Shown here piece by piece: positions 40,373 through 50,989 of a stretch of 64,000 bases of DNA. How positions within the stretch are numbered: position 1 is the first letter of the stretch; the number at the start of each line of letters is the position of its first letter. Below the pieces are notes generated by a model that was not told the DNA's origin, ran no database searches, and saw only the letters and a program-made list of their open reading frames with translations. The DNA lies in contig NZ_JAGLCD010000008.1 of assembly GCF_023146395.1 (NCBI RefSeq), forward strand, positions 1 to 64,000. Direction: 5' to 3'. The position numbers and the translations under genes were made by a program. This DNA is from Aeromicrobium sp. GTDB lineage: Bacteria > Actinomycetota > Actinomycetes > Propionibacteriales > Nocardioidaceae.

Positions 40373-40654
40373 TCACCAGGACGAGCTCGACGACCCCCGA
40401 ACCTGGGCCAGGTAGACCAGGGCGGCCACCGTTCCGGCGAGGTTGAGCAGCGACAGCGGGTACCACCAGACCAGGTGGGCCGCGACCGCGATGCCGAGGA
40501 TCAGCAGCCAGGCGTTCTTCGAGAGCGTGCCAGCACCGCCGAAGTCGTGCCCGTTGCGCGCCACGCAGTCGCCGAGCGCGAACGCCTTGACGACGAACAG
40601 CACGATCGTGAGAGCCAGCGAGATCGTCGCCTGCAGGGATCCAAGTTCGAGCAC
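40373..40654 (-). CDS. DUF2516 membrane protein
   Basis: A 93-residue protein with about three membrane helices (7-27, 47-63 and 66-83). The sequence [19 protein letters not shown] matches the DUF2516 family, the type of M. tuberculosis Rv0476. It follows the HbhA-like and XRE genes as in mycobacteria. A TAGGGT box lies 6 bases before the GTG start, giving it a promoter of its own after the terminator at 40676. Function is unknown. Confidence 0.88.
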   Translation of the reverse strand: MLELGSLQATISLALTIVLFVVKAFALGDCVARNGHDFGGAGTLSKNAWLLILGIAVAAHLVWWYPLSLLNLAGTVAALVYLAQVRGSSSSSW

Positions 40655-40675
40655 GGGCTCACCCTAACGACCGAC

Positions 40676-40713
40676 GACGGGCCGGCACCCCCGAGAGGAG
40701 GTACCGGCCCGTC
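40676..40713 (-). terminator. Terminator after the HbhA-like gene
   Basis: The arms gacgggccggcacc and ggtaccggcccgtc pair over 14 bp with one mismatch around a 10-base loop. It lies 20 bases beyond the stop of the HbhA-like gene and overlaps the promoter region of the DUF2516 gene. Confidence 0.7.
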
Positions 40714-40733
40714 GCCGGCGGGTCGAACAGGAC

Positions 40734-41279
40734 TCAGGACTGCGCAGGCGTGGCCTTCGCGGCGGCCGGCGCCTTCTTCGTGGGAGCCTTCTTCGCCGGC
40801 GCCTTCTTGGCCGTCGTGGCCTTCGTGGCCGGGGCCTTCTTCGCGGGAGCCTTCTTCGCCGGCGCCTTCTTGGCCGTCGTGGCCTTCGTGGCCGGGGCCT
40901 TCTTGGCCGGAGCCTTCTTCGCCGGGGCCTTCGTGGCGGGCGCCGAAGCCGTCGTGGAGGCCGGGGCCTTCTTGGCGGCCGGAGCCTTCTTCGCCGCGGG
41001 CGCCTTCTTGGTGACCTTCGCGACGGTCTCGGAAACCGTCTCCTCGGCCTTGTCGGTGTAGACCTTCACGACCGACTTGACGTCGTCGAGCTTCAGGGTG
41101 CGAGCCGTGGCGACGAACTCCTCGCCACGCTTGGCCAGATCGGCGTAGGCGCCGGCCGCGGAGGTCTTGGCCTTGCCCTGCAGGTCGGAGACGTCGATCT
41201 TGGCCAGCTCGTCGGTGAGGCTCTTGACGTCCTGGGCGATGGACTTGATGCGGGCGTTGACGGAATCGGTGATGCTCAT
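40734..41279 (-). CDS. HbhA-like protein with Lys/Ala/Pro-rich tail
   Basis: A 181-residue protein. Residues 1-90 are a helical, probably coiled-coil region. Residues 91-181 are built of KKAPA and ATKA units, a very basic histone-H1-like tail. The layout, and the XRE gene before and DUF2516 gene after, match M. tuberculosis hbhA (Rv0475), the heparin-binding haemagglutinin. In non-pathogens the tail may bind DNA, lipid droplets or polyanions. Its ATG overlaps the XRE stop (ATGA). Confidence 0.82.
   Translation of the reverse strand: MSITDSVNARIKSIAQDVKSLTDELAKIDVSDLQGKAKTSAAGAYADLAKRGEEFVATARTLKLDDVKSVVKVYTDKAEETVSETVAKVTKKAPAAKKAPAAKKAPASTTASAPATKAPAKKAPAKKAPATKATTAKKAPAKKAPAKKAPATKATTAKKAPAKKAPTKKAPAAAKATPAQS
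40782..40907. repeat. 63-bp direct tandem duplication in the HbhA-like gene
   Basis: Two consecutive 63-bp units begin at 40782 and 40845 with gggagccttcttcgccggcg and are almost identical. Each encodes 21 residues of the [16 protein letters not shown] type. The size keeps the frame. Recombination or slippage could change tail length. Confidence 0.9.
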
Positions 41280-41740
41280 GGTGTGTCCTCCTGGACGTTG
41301 GTGTTCTCGGTCTGCTCGGACAGCCCCAGTGCCAGCTCGTCGCCGACGCTGACGTCGGAGCCGACGAACGAGCGGTAGATGTCGAGCAGCGTCGACTTCT
41401 GTCGTTCGGTCAGGCGCGGGTCGAGGCCGATGGCGTCCTCGACCATCCGAGCGCCGCTCCGGTCCGCGTCGAGGATCCCGGCGCGCACGTAGAGCGACTC
41501 GGCCGAGATGCGCAGTGCCTTGGCAATCTGCTGCAACACCTCTGCCGACGGACGGCGCAGTCCTCGTTCGATCTGGCTGAGGTACGGGTTCGAGACGTCC
41601 GACTCCTCGGCCAGCTGCCGCAACGAGAGCTGAGCCTGGCGACGCTGCTCGCGGAGGTACTCGCCGAGTCCCCCCACGGTGTCCTTGACGGTGTCCTTCA
41701 CGGCGCCGGTGACGCCATCCGTCGTGGTCAGTTTCGCCAT
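41276..41740 (-). CDS. XRE family regulator (Rv0474 type)
   Basis: Encodes 154 residues. An XRE helix-turn-helix (LSLRQLAEESDVSNPYLSQI ERGLRRPS) occupies about residues 40-85 after an N-terminal helix. A C-terminal region follows (LTERQKSTLLDIYRSFVG). It resembles M. tuberculosis Rv0474, which also precedes hbhA. GGAGG lies 1 base before the ATG region, and an inverted repeat just upstream may be its operator. The stop overlaps the next ATG. Confidence 0.9.
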   Translation of the reverse strand: MAKLTTTDGVTGAVKDTVKDTVGGLGEYLREQRRQAQLSLRQLAEESDVSNPYLSQIERGLRRPSAEVLQQIAKALRISAESLYVRAGILDADRSGARMVEDAIGLDPRLTERQKSTLLDIYRSFVGSDVSVGDELALGLSEQTENTNVQEDTP

Positions 41741-41751
41741 GCCTCCATCCT

Positions 41752-41777
41752 GCTTGCAAAAGTTAGCACGTGCAAGC
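41752..41777. promoter_or_regulatory. Putative operator GCTTGCA-N12-TGCAAGC upstream of XRE gene
   Basis: A perfect 7-bp inverted repeat (gcttgca and tgcaagc) with a 12-base AT-richer centre that includes TAACTT on the minus strand, a possible -10 box. It starts 12 bases before the XRE start codon. Position and symmetry suit autoregulation by a dimeric regulator. Confidence 0.5.
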
Positions 41778-41835
41778 CGTCGGGCGAGCGACCTGTGTCA
41801 CAACCACGAGGCCCGCGCGATCAGGGCGCCGCCGC

Positions 41836-42762
41836 TCAGAAGGCGGGCCTGATCTCGCCCACCGGGCGCCCCCCGCCGAGCACCACGGGCCGCGGCTCCG
41901 GCAGCACGACCGGGCCGCCCAGCAGCTCCACGGCGCGCGACATCGCGACGGTCAGCGCCCGAGCGGACCCGTCCTCGATCTTGCCCGCGAGCGCCGATCC
42001 GTCGGGCCACCCGACGACCATCGTGCTCTCCGCGCCCGTCTTGGCGATGGCACCCGGGAGCTGCTCGACGAAGTGCCGTTCCGGGGCGCGCGTGCCGCTG
42101 ACGAGCGTGGGATGGGCCGTGATCGCGGCGACGAGCCGGCGCGCCGGCTCGGACTCGCCGGTCGCGATCGTCCCCACGGCCCGCGCCAGGCGCACCAGGG
42201 AGGTCGCGAGCAACGGCGCACCGCACCCGTCGACGCCCACGACGTCCGGGGCCGCGCCCGTGAGCCGCGTGAAGGTCGCGGTGACCTGACGCTGCAGCGG
42301 GTGCTCCGGCGCGAGGTAGTCGTGGGTCGACCACCCGCGCAGCACGCAGGTCAGGAGCATGGCGGCGTGCTTGCCGGAGCAGTCCATCAGGATCGGCGCC
42401 TTGCCCCCGCCCTCGCGGATGACCCGCGCGTGCTCGTGCGGCGAGTCCGGCCAGGACGCCGGGGTCTGCAGCGCCGACTCGTCCAGACCCGCGCGCGCGA
42501 GCACGGCCCGGACCTGCTCGAGGTGCCTCACCTCACCGTGGTGGCTCGACGTCGCGATGGCCAGCTCGCTGCCCTCGAGCAAAAGCCCCGCCTCGAGCAT
42601 CGCCAGGGCCTGGACCGGTTTGTTCGCCGACCGCGGGAAGATCACGGTGTCGGGATCGCCGATCGCCCAGTCGACCGACCCGTCGGGGCCGGTGTGCACC
42701 AGCACCCCACGATGACGGCTCTCGACGAGCCCTGACCTCTCGACCTCCACCAGCACGTCCAC
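41836..42762 (-). CDS. Asparaginase (Asparaginase II, Rhizobium etli type)
   Basis: Encodes 308 residues of the Asparaginase_II family, unrelated to the E. coli AnsA/AnsB fold. Family motifs are PRSANKPVQALAMLE near the N-terminus, ATSSHHGE, CSGKHAAMLLTC and GVDGCGAP. It hydrolyses L-asparagine to aspartate and ammonia. A TAGGGT box (42769-42774) lies 6 bases before the GTG start, so it is probably leaderless. It is divergent from manC with an 85-base gap. Confidence 0.9.
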   Translation of the reverse strand: MDVLVEVERSGLVESRHRGVLVHTGPDGSVDWAIGDPDTVIFPRSANKPVQALAMLEAGLLLEGSELAIATSSHHGEVRHLEQVRAVLARAGLDESALQTPASWPDSPHEHARVIREGGGKAPILMDCSGKHAAMLLTCVLRGWSTHDYLAPEHPLQRQVTATFTRLTGAAPDVVGVDGCGAPLLATSLVRLARAVGTIATGESEPARRLVAAITAHPTLVSGTRAPERHFVEQLPGAIAKTGAESTMVVGWPDGSALAGKIEDGSARALTVAMSRAVELLGGPVVLPEPRPVVLGGGRPVGEIRPAF

Positions 42763-42847
42763 CCCGCCACCCTAGGAGATGCCACTGGCGCGGGACCCCG
42801 TCGCGGAACCGACCACGCCGCCTCGCGCGGCCACTACGCTGAGGACC

Positions 42848-43927
42848 GTGACGCGCCCCCTCCTGGACGACTTCCACGCGATCGTGCCCGCCGGCGGGTC
42901 TGGCACCCGTCTGTGGCCGCTCTCGCGGCAGTCCCGCCCGAAGTTCCTGCTCGACCTCCTGGGCGGGGGGCGCACCCTGCTGCAGCAGACCTGGGACCGG
43001 CTCGAGCCCCTGGTCGCCGCCGATCACGTGCACGTCGTCACGGGCATCGCCCACACCGGCGGCGTGCGCGAGCAGCTGCCCGACCTGACCCACCTGGTCG
43101 TCGAGCCCTCCCCCAGGGACTCGATGCCGGCCATCGCCCTCGCGGCCGCGATCATCGCCGAGCGTGAGCCCGACGCCGTCGTGGGGTCGTTCGCCGCCGA
43201 TCACGTCATCGGGGACGAGGCCGTGTTCGCCGCCGCCGTGGCCGAGGCGGTCGTCGCCGCGCGCACGGGCCTGCTCGTGACGATCGGCATCACGCCGGAC
43301 TCCCCCTCGACGGCCTTCGGCTACATCGAGGGAGCCGAAACCCTCGGGCTGGCTGGCGCGACCGCCGCCCGCGCCGTGCGACGCTTCGTCGAGAAGCCGG
43401 ACCTCGACACGGCACGGGACTACGTCGCCAGCGGTGCGTTCAGCTGGAATGCCGGCATGTTCGTCGTGCGCGCCTCGGTGCTGCTGGACCACCTGGCCCG
43501 GCTCCAGCCCACGCTCCACGACGGCGTCCGCGAGATCGCCCGGTCCTGGCACCTCCCGGACCGCGACGAGGTGCTCGCCCGCGTCTGGCCCGGCCTGACC
43601 AAGATCGCGATCGACCACGCGATCGCCGAACCGGTCTCGCTGGAGGGGGGCATGGCGGTCGTGCCCGGCACGTTCGGCTGGGACGACGTCGGGGACTTCG
43701 CGGCGCTGGCCGACGTGGGAGCGACCTCGACCGAGGGCACGATCTTCGTCGACGCCGACGGTCTCGTGATCGCCGCCGAGGGCACCACCGTCGCCGTCGT
43801 GGGCCTGCAGGACGTCGTCGTGGCCCACACCGCCGACGCGGTGCTCGTCACGACGCGCGAGCACAGCCAGCGGGTCAAGGAGGTCTCGGCGGTGCTGCAG
43901 GAGCTCGGCCGCGCCGACCTGCGCTGA
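42848..43927 (+). CDS. manC: Mannose-1-phosphate guanylyltransferase
   Basis: Encodes 359 residues. The enzyme makes GDP-mannose from mannose-1-phosphate and GTP. Seen are the nucleotidyltransferase motif PAGGSGTRLWPLSRQSRPKF, FAADHVI, FVEKPD and FSWNAGMFVVRA. The C-terminal isomerase domain of bifunctional enzymes is absent. I chose the GTG with TACGCT 7 bases upstream; an ATG at 42779 in frame is less likely. It converges on manA, which supplies mannose-6-phosphate. Confidence 0.94.
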   Translation: MTRPLLDDFHAIVPAGGSGTRLWPLSRQSRPKFLLDLLGGGRTLLQQTWDRLEPLVAADHVHVVTGIAHTGGVREQLPDLTHLVVEPSPRDSMPAIALAAAIIAEREPDAVVGSFAADHVIGDEAVFAAAVAEAVVAARTGLLVTIGITPDSPSTAFGYIEGAETLGLAGATAARAVRRFVEKPDLDTARDYVASGAFSWNAGMFVVRASVLLDHLARLQPTLHDGVREIARSWHLPDRDEVLARVWPGLTKIAIDHAIAEPVSLEGGMAVVPGTFGWDDVGDFAALADVGATSTEGTIFVDADGLVIAAEGTTVAVVGLQDVVVAHTADAVLVTTREHSQRVKEVSAVLQELGRADLR

Positions 43928-43939
43928 GGCCGCGGGCGC

Positions 43940-45118
43940 TCAGACCAGGTCGATCAGGCGCCCCGGCGTCTCCTGGTCCGGGGTGAACGCCACCGCGACC
44001 TCACCCGTGCCAATGACCCGGACGTCACCGTCACGGTCGTCGACGTAGAGCGACTCACCGCGCACCAGCGCCGTCCTGCCGCCGCGGGCGACGAGCTCTA
44101 CGCGGCCCCCGGTGCACAGCACGATGCGTCGCCCCGCGCCGTACAACGGCGTCCCAGCGGCGCCGGACGCGGCGACCTGGGTCACGGCCAGCGCGAACTC
44201 GTCGACGTCGGGTGCGAAGACCTCGGTCTCGGTGCCCACGACCTCCGGCGTGATGCGGGCCAGACGCGACATGCCGCGCTCGAGGCACGCCACGAGCCCG
44301 TCGGGATCGACGTGCTTGGACGTGAGCCCGGCACGCAGCACGTTGTCGGAGGACGTCATGACCTCGATGCACATGCCGTGCAGGTGCGCATGGATGATCC
44401 CGGCGCCGAGGAACGCCGCCTCGCCGGGCTGCAGCGTGACCCGGTTCAGCAGGAGCGTGATGATGACCCCCGGATCGGCCGGGAAGTGCTCGGCGACCTC
44501 GATCAGGGTCATGTAGGCCCGCTTGACGTCGACGTGCTGGTCGACGAGCTGGTGGCACTGCGCGACCACCTCGGCGACCTCCTGCGCGGCGGGTGGCGCG
44601 GACAGGAGCTGCTCGACGATGCGCACGATGCCGTCGAAGCCCGGCTTGGTGCGGAGCTCCTCCGCCAGACGTCCCGTCAGCGGGGTGTCGATCGCGTCGA
44701 GGACCCGCAGGATCTCCGCGGTGGGCCGAAATCCCACGAGGGTGTCGAACGTCGTGAGCGCGTAGGCCATCTCGGGCTTGTGCCGGGGATCCTTGTACGT
44801 GCGGTGGGGGGCGTCCAGCGCGACCCCGCGCGCGTTCTCGTCGTCGAAGCCGATCCGGGCGAGCTGGGCGTTCGGGTGGACCTGCAGGGACAGCGGCCGG
44901 CCCGCCGCCAGGATCTTCATCATGAACGGCAGCTCGCCCGCGACCTCGCCGAGCGGCCGGGGGACCCCCTCGACCTCCACCTGGGACGGACTCAGCTCGT
45001 GGGTCCCCATCCAGATCTCCGCAAACGGCCTGCCGTCGGGGGAGGCCCCGAGGAAGTGCGGGATGTCGGAGGAGGAGCCCCAGTCGTAGGCGCGAGAAGC
45101 GTTCTGCAGCCGGTGCAT
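43940..45118 (-). CDS. manA: Mannose-6-phosphate isomerase, class I
   Basis: Encodes 392 residues of the zinc enzyme that interconverts fructose-6-phosphate and mannose-6-phosphate. Zinc-site motifs are SLQVHPNAQLA, DPRHKPEMAYAL and GIIHAHLHGMCIEVM. TACGAT lies 7 bases before the ATG at 45118. The stop is 12 bases from that of manC. Together they feed GDP-mannose into glycan and lipoglycan synthesis. Confidence 0.95.
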   Translation of the reverse strand: MHRLQNASRAYDWGSSSDIPHFLGASPDGRPFAEIWMGTHELSPSQVEVEGVPRPLGEVAGELPFMMKILAAGRPLSLQVHPNAQLARIGFDDENARGVALDAPHRTYKDPRHKPEMAYALTTFDTLVGFRPTAEILRVLDAIDTPLTGRLAEELRTKPGFDGIVRIVEQLLSAPPAAQEVAEVVAQCHQLVDQHVDVKRAYMTLIEVAEHFPADPGVIITLLLNRVTLQPGEAAFLGAGIIHAHLHGMCIEVMTSSDNVLRAGLTSKHVDPDGLVACLERGMSRLARITPEVVGTETEVFAPDVDEFALAVTQVAASGAAGTPLYGAGRRIVLCTGGRVELVARGGRTALVRGESLYVDDRDGDVRVIGTGEVAVAFTPDQETPGRLIDLV

Positions 45119-45167
45119 GGCGGCCATCGTATGTCGCGCGCGCTCCGCCGTGCGGCAGCCGGTCGGG

Positions 45168-46949
<1,782 letters not shown>

Positions 46950-47075
46950 GCTGCTCCGATGATCGGCACGGGGGCGGTGCAGCGCAAGCGTCACGGAACG
47001 GATCGGCGCCACACCGGCGGGATGTGCATACCGTAGTGTTTCGGCACGTCCGCACCCACATCGGGAGAGAGACTC

Positions 47076-48410
47076 GTGCGTCACACCCTCACTGCCGTCG
47101 CTCGGCGCTGGCCGATCCTCGCCGCCGCGACCCTGCTCGGTATCGGTCTGGCCGCTCTGGCCGTGACGTTCCAGACCCCGCAGTACACCGGCACCGCCGA
47201 GGTCCTGGTGCAGCAGACCGGCGAGACCGGACCCACCTCGCCCGGGGCCCGGGTCGTGGCCTCGTACGCGGCCGCCCTGGAGGGTCGTGACCTCGCCGAC
47301 GAGGCGGGCGTCGACGGCTCCGTCACGGCCACCGTCGCCGGCGGGTCCGACGTCGTGGCCCTCGCGGTCCGCGCCGACTCCGCCGACGAGGCCCGCGCCC
47401 AGGCCGCGGCCCTCACCGACACCTTTGTCGCCTGGGTCGCCGAGCAGGCGGGCGGGTCGGGGCTGACGGCCACGGTCGTCTCGTCCGCGGCGGCGGACGG
47501 CTCGCCCACGAGCCCCGTCTGGGCCTGGTACCTGCTCTCCGGCGCGGCGGCCGGCCTGCTCCTCGGGATCCTCGTCGCACTGGCTCGGTCCGGAGCCCCC
47601 GCGGTCGTCGGCACGGCCGACGACGCCAAGTCGCTGACCGATGCGCCGGTGCTCGGCACCGTCGCCCAGGACCCTGACATGAGCCAGCACCCGCTGCTGT
47701 CCCAGCTGGAGTCGAACCACCCCCGCCGCGAGTCCATGCGGATCCTGCGGACCAACCTGCAGTTCCTCGACGTCGACGCGCCGCAGCAGGTCATCACGAT
47801 CACGAGTGCGCTGCCCGGTGAGGGCAAGTCCACGACGTCGGCCTCCCTCGCGATCGCGCTGGCCGAGACCGGTCGTCGGGTCCTGCTGATCGACGGCGAC
47901 CTTCGCAAGCCTCGCCTCGACACCCTCTTCGGGCTCGAGCGCACGGTCGGGCTCACCACGACCCTCGTGGGCCGGGTGTCGGCCGAGTCGGCGATCCAGT
48001 CCACCCGCACGGCCGGGCTCGACGTCCTCACGACCGGCACGCTGCCACCGAACCCGTCCGAGCTGCTGCAGACCGATGCGATGCTCAACCTGGTGGGGCA
48101 GCTGTCGCAGAGCTACGACCTCGTGCTGATCGACGGGCCGCCCCTGCTCGCGGTCACCGACGGGGCGCTCCTGGCGGCGCTCTCGGACGGCGCTCTCGTC
48201 GTGGTGCGCCACGGTCGCACCCGGCTCGACGAGCTCAAGGGCGCCGCGGAACGGCTGCACGCGGTCGGGGCCCGCGTCCTGGGCACGGTCATCACGATGA
48301 CGCCGCGCCGGTCGACCTCGCGCTACGGCTACGGCAGCGGTTACGGGCCGGAGTTCTTCGCCCGCGAGACCGCTCGACCGACCCGTCGTGGCGGGTCGCG
48401 GCGGCGCTGA
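47076..48410 (+). CDS. Wzz/BY-kinase fusion, polysaccharide tyrosine autokinase
   Basis: Encodes 444 residues. An N-terminal Wzz-type domain has membrane helices at about 12-31 and 150-170. The cytoplasmic BY-kinase has Walker A SALPGEGKS (about 244-252), Walker A' LLIDGDLRKPR and Walker B DLVLIDGPP. A Tyr cluster near the end (SRYGYGSGYG) is the likely autophosphorylation site. It controls chain length or export of a capsule-like polysaccharide. No glycosyltransferase genes are adjacent. The GTG start is well within the frame. Confidence 0.93.
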   Translation: MRHTLTAVARRWPILAAATLLGIGLAALAVTFQTPQYTGTAEVLVQQTGETGPTSPGARVVASYAAALEGRDLADEAGVDGSVTATVAGGSDVVALAVRADSADEARAQAAALTDTFVAWVAEQAGGSGLTATVVSSAAADGSPTSPVWAWYLLSGAAAGLLLGILVALARSGAPAVVGTADDAKSLTDAPVLGTVAQDPDMSQHPLLSQLESNHPRRESMRILRTNLQFLDVDAPQQVITITSALPGEGKSTTSASLAIALAETGRRVLLIDGDLRKPRLDTLFGLERTVGLTTTLVGRVSAESAIQSTRTAGLDVLTTGTLPPNPSELLQTDAMLNLVGQLSQSYDLVLIDGPPLLAVTDGALLAALSDGALVVVRHGRTRLDELKGAAERLHAVGARVLGTVITMTPRRSTSRYGYGSGYGPEFFARETARPTRRGGSRRR

Positions 48411-48426
48411 GCCCCCCGCACCGACC

Positions 48427-48984
48427 TCAGCCGCGGTCGGCGGACACCACCAGGGCGTTCAACCGGCCCGCGATCGTGAGACAGGCCTCGTTGATCTGGT
48501 CGGCGACGGTCCGGTAGACCGCCGGCTTGCAGCGGTAGGGGTCGATGACATCGAGGTTGCCCCGGGCGCGGCTGCGCAGCCGCGCGGCCTCGGCGACGAG
48601 GGAGACCGGGTCGTCGGCCTCGACGGCCTCCGCGAGCTGCGCGAACTCCACGAGCGTGAAGGTGCGACGCAACGCCTCGGGGGCGGTGCCGAGGATCTCC
48701 GACCGGTGCCCGGTCGTGGCGGTGAGGATCAGGCTCGCCGAGTCGACGAAGTAGTCGTCGATCGGGTGCGACCGGAACGCCCCTGGCGTGAGGCCGAGGC
48801 GCATGAGCTCCATCGCGGCCATCGCGTCCATGGGCTTGTCGACCCATCCGCGGACGCCGGCGCTGGCGACCTCGAAGTACTCGTCGTCGAGCTGGTCGCG
48901 CAGCACCGCCTCGATGATCGGGGAACGGCAGATGTTGGCGGTACAGACCGCGAGCACCGCGAACCGAGGAGCCACGTCAGCCAC
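48427..48984 (-). CDS. Low-molecular-weight protein tyrosine phosphatase
   Basis: Encodes 185 residues. The C-x5-R catalytic loop is CTANICR (Cys14, Arg20) and the general-acid Asp is in VIDPYRCK. The GTG start overlaps the ygfZ stop by 8 bases. It converges on the tyrosine autokinase gene, with 16 bases between stops. A phosphatase of this type would dephosphorylate the kinase's Tyr cluster, as Wzb does for Wzc, though here they are in different transcripts. Confidence 0.92.
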   Translation of the reverse strand: MADVAPRFAVLAVCTANICRSPIIEAVLRDQLDDEYFEVASAGVRGWVDKPMDAMAAMELMRLGLTPGAFRSHPIDDYFVDSASLILTATTGHRSEILGTAPEALRRTFTLVEFAQLAEAVEADDPVSLVAEAARLRSRARGNLDVIDPYRCKPAVYRTVADQINEACLTIAGRLNALVVSADRG

Positions 48985-49930
48985 GAAGCGCCGGACGCAC
49001 GTGCAGCCCGACCTCCGGGTCGACGACGGCCTCCTGGGCCGCGGCGACACCGTCGACCAGCAAGGGGGCGTCGAGGGCGACCGAGCGCTTCAGCAGCGCC
49101 AGGGCGATCGGCCCTAGCTCGTGGTGGCGGGCCGAGGTGCCGATCCTGCCGACCGTGCGGTCGCCGGCCGTGACCTCCGACCCGATCGCCGGGAGGTGGT
49201 CGACCGAGCCGTCGAGGTGCAGCAGGGTCAGACGCCGCGGCGGACGTCCCAGCGTGTGGACGCGGGCCACGGTCTCCTGTCCCCGGTAGCACCCCTTGTC
49301 GAGATGCACCGCGATCTCGAGGAGGCCGGCCTCGTTCGGGATCGTCAGGTCGTCGGTGTCGAGACCGATCCGGACCCGGCCTGCCGCGACGCGCGCGGCC
49401 TCCCAGGCCCAGGACCCGACGGGGTCGCCGAGCTCGTCGAGGACGTCGCCCAGGCGAGCCCGCGGACGCAGCTCCCAGCCCAGGCCAGGCAGGCCGATGA
49501 CGGCGTGCTCCGCCGTGACGTCGTGCACCTCGACGCGCGACATGAAGCGCATCCGGTCCAGGAACGCCACCAGCGGCGCGGCGGCGCCGGGCTCGGTGTG
49601 CGCCCAGGTCGTCTCGCCGTCGTCGACGAGGTCGAAGCCGTGCTCGATACGACCCTGCGGCGACAGGATCAGGGCCGAGGTGCGTACCCCTGGCACCACG
49701 TCGCGCAGGTGCTGCGTGGAGAGGTCGTGCAACCACGTGAGGCGATCGGGGCCGGTGATCGTCAGGACGTCGCGGTGCGAGAGGTCGACGAACGTGCCAC
49801 CGGCCTCGAACCGGCGCTGCTCCGCGACGATGCTGCCGTAGTGGGCGGCGACCGGGGCGTCCGGACCGTCGCCCGCGACGGCCCCGGGGCGGTCGAGCAG
49901 GGGCGACCGGAAGGCCTCAGACGCGCTCAA
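48977..49930 (-). CDS. ygfZ: YgfZ/GcvT-like folate-binding protein
   Basis: Encodes 317 residues of the YgfZ/CAF17 family, tetrahydrofolate-binding proteins that help Fe-S enzyme maturation. The signature KGCYRGQE is present, and the N-terminal GcvT-like fold reads FVDLSHRDVLTITGPDRLTW. The best start is TTG, overlapping the end of the nitrobindin gene by 14 bases. It is syntenic with M. tuberculosis Rv0811c, which precedes the nitrobindin-like and sulfurtransferase genes. Confidence 0.92.
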   Translation of the reverse strand: MSASEAFRSPLLDRPGAVAGDGPDAPVAAHYGSIVAEQRRFEAGGTFVDLSHRDVLTITGPDRLTWLHDLSTQHLRDVVPGVRTSALILSPQGRIEHGFDLVDDGETTWAHTEPGAAAPLVAFLDRMRFMSRVEVHDVTAEHAVIGLPGLGWELRPRARLGDVLDELGDPVGSWAWEAARVAAGRVRIGLDTDDLTIPNEAGLLEIAVHLDKGCYRGQETVARVHTLGRPPRRLTLLHLDGSVDHLPAIGSEVTAGDRTVGRIGTSARHHELGPIALALLKRSVALDAPLLVDGVAAAQEAVVDPEVGLHVRPALRG

Positions 49931-50408
49931 GCTGACCCCACAGGTGCGACTGCATCTCGTGCCCCTCGGCAGCCATGTCGTAGGCGTACATCAGACGGCT
50001 CTCGACCAGGCCGTAGAGCCGCTGGCCAGCCGTGTACTCGGTGGCCGTGGCGGTGCGGGCGACCAGGTCGGTCGCGAGCTGCAGGCGCGGGCCGTCGGTC
50101 GCGCCGTACCAGACCTCGGCGTGGCCGCTGGGGTGCGCCAGGACGAGCTCGATCCCCTCGTCGGTGGGCCGTAGGAACCCCGTCTCCAGCGCTCCGGGGG
50201 CGGTGCGGCTGCCGGCGTCGTCAGTGATCCACGATCGGCTGAAGACGTGCAGGAAGGGCCGGGTGTCGTGCGCGAAGATCATCTCCTGCTCGAACGTGTA
50301 GGGCTCGATCGTCGGGTACTCGCCGCGGCCGTTGCCGTGCCACGTGCCGAGCAGCCACGAGACCGGCACCAGGGACGGGTGCAGGTCGGTGGGGATCTCG
50401 AACGCCAT
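49917..50408 (-). CDS. Nitrobindin-like FABP-type heme protein
   Basis: Encodes 163 residues of the nitrobindin/THAP4-like family, a beta-barrel that binds ferric heme and reacts with peroxynitrite. The signature [19 protein letters not shown] is at about residues 19-37 and the heme His candidates are in the C-terminal [14 protein letters not shown]. It corresponds to the position of M. tuberculosis Rv0813c. The gene overlaps ygfZ, so the two are co-expressed. Confidence 0.9.
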   Translation of the reverse strand: MAFEIPTDLHPSLVPVSWLLGTWHGNGRGEYPTIEPYTFEQEMIFAHDTRPFLHVFSRSWITDDAGSRTAPGALETGFLRPTDEGIELVLAHPSGHAEVWYGATDGPRLQLATDLVARTATATEYTAGQRLYGLVESRLMYAYDMAAEGHEMQSHLWGQLERV

Positions 50409-50463
50409 GGGCTCGATCCTACCGGCGGGTCCTGATTCCCCCGCCGGGCCTAGAGTCGCCTCC

Positions 50464-50886
50464 GTGCGAGCAGTGGTGCAGCGGGTCACGCGCGGGGCCG
50501 TCGTGACAGGCGGGGAGGTCGTGGGATCGATCGGGGCCGGCCTCGTGGTGCTCCTCGGGGTCACCCACGGCGACACCGAGGACGACGGTGACCGCCTCGC
50601 GCACCGGTTGCACCGGCTGCGCGTCCTTGACGGCGACCTCTCGCTGGCCGACGGCGTCGGGGCGGTCCTCGTCGTCAGCCAGTTCACGTTGTACGCCGAC
50701 ACCCGCAAGGGTCGGCGGCCGTCCTGGTCCGCCGCCGCACCCGCGGAGGTGGCCGAGCCGCTGTACGAGGCGTTCTGCGCCTCGCTGCGCCGGCGCGGCG
50801 TCCCGGTGGAGACCGGGAGGTTCGGCGCGGCGATGTCGGTCGAGATCGTCGGCGACGGTCCCGTGACCCTCCTCCTGGACACCTGA
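50464..50886 (+). CDS. dtd: D-aminoacyl-tRNA deacylase
   Basis: Encodes 140 residues. Dtd hydrolyses D-aminoacyl-tRNA (and Gly-tRNA-Ala) to keep translation homochiral. The start [20 protein letters not shown], the [17 protein letters not shown] motif and the Thr-rich C-terminal GPVTLLLDT are characteristic (the Gly-cisPro region is GRFGAAMSV). A TAGAGT box lies 7 bases before the GTG start, so it appears leaderless. Confidence 0.95.
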   Translation: MRAVVQRVTRGAVVTGGEVVGSIGAGLVVLLGVTHGDTEDDGDRLAHRLHRLRVLDGDLSLADGVGAVLVVSQFTLYADTRKGRRPSWSAAAPAEVAEPLYEAFCASLRRRGVPVETGRFGAAMSVEIVGDGPVTLLLDT

Positions 50887-50989
50887 GACGACGCTCTCGC
50901 CGCGTTGACCGGCGGTCGTTGGGCGCGATCGGTCACAATGGGGACGGTGTGCCCGCAGGACGACTGCGCGCCGGGACGGAAGAGAGAAC

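Noticed and set aside
40475-41061. Plus-strand Pro/Ser/Trp- or Ala/Gly/Phe-repeat frames across the HbhA-like gene
   Set aside because: They are shadows of the 63-bp tandem repeat, which has no stop codons in several frames.
46950-48260. In-frame upstream extension of the DEAD-box helicase to about 1030 residues
   Set aside because: The extension is antisense to the tyrosine kinase gene; the ATG at 46949 starts the normal helicase N-terminus.
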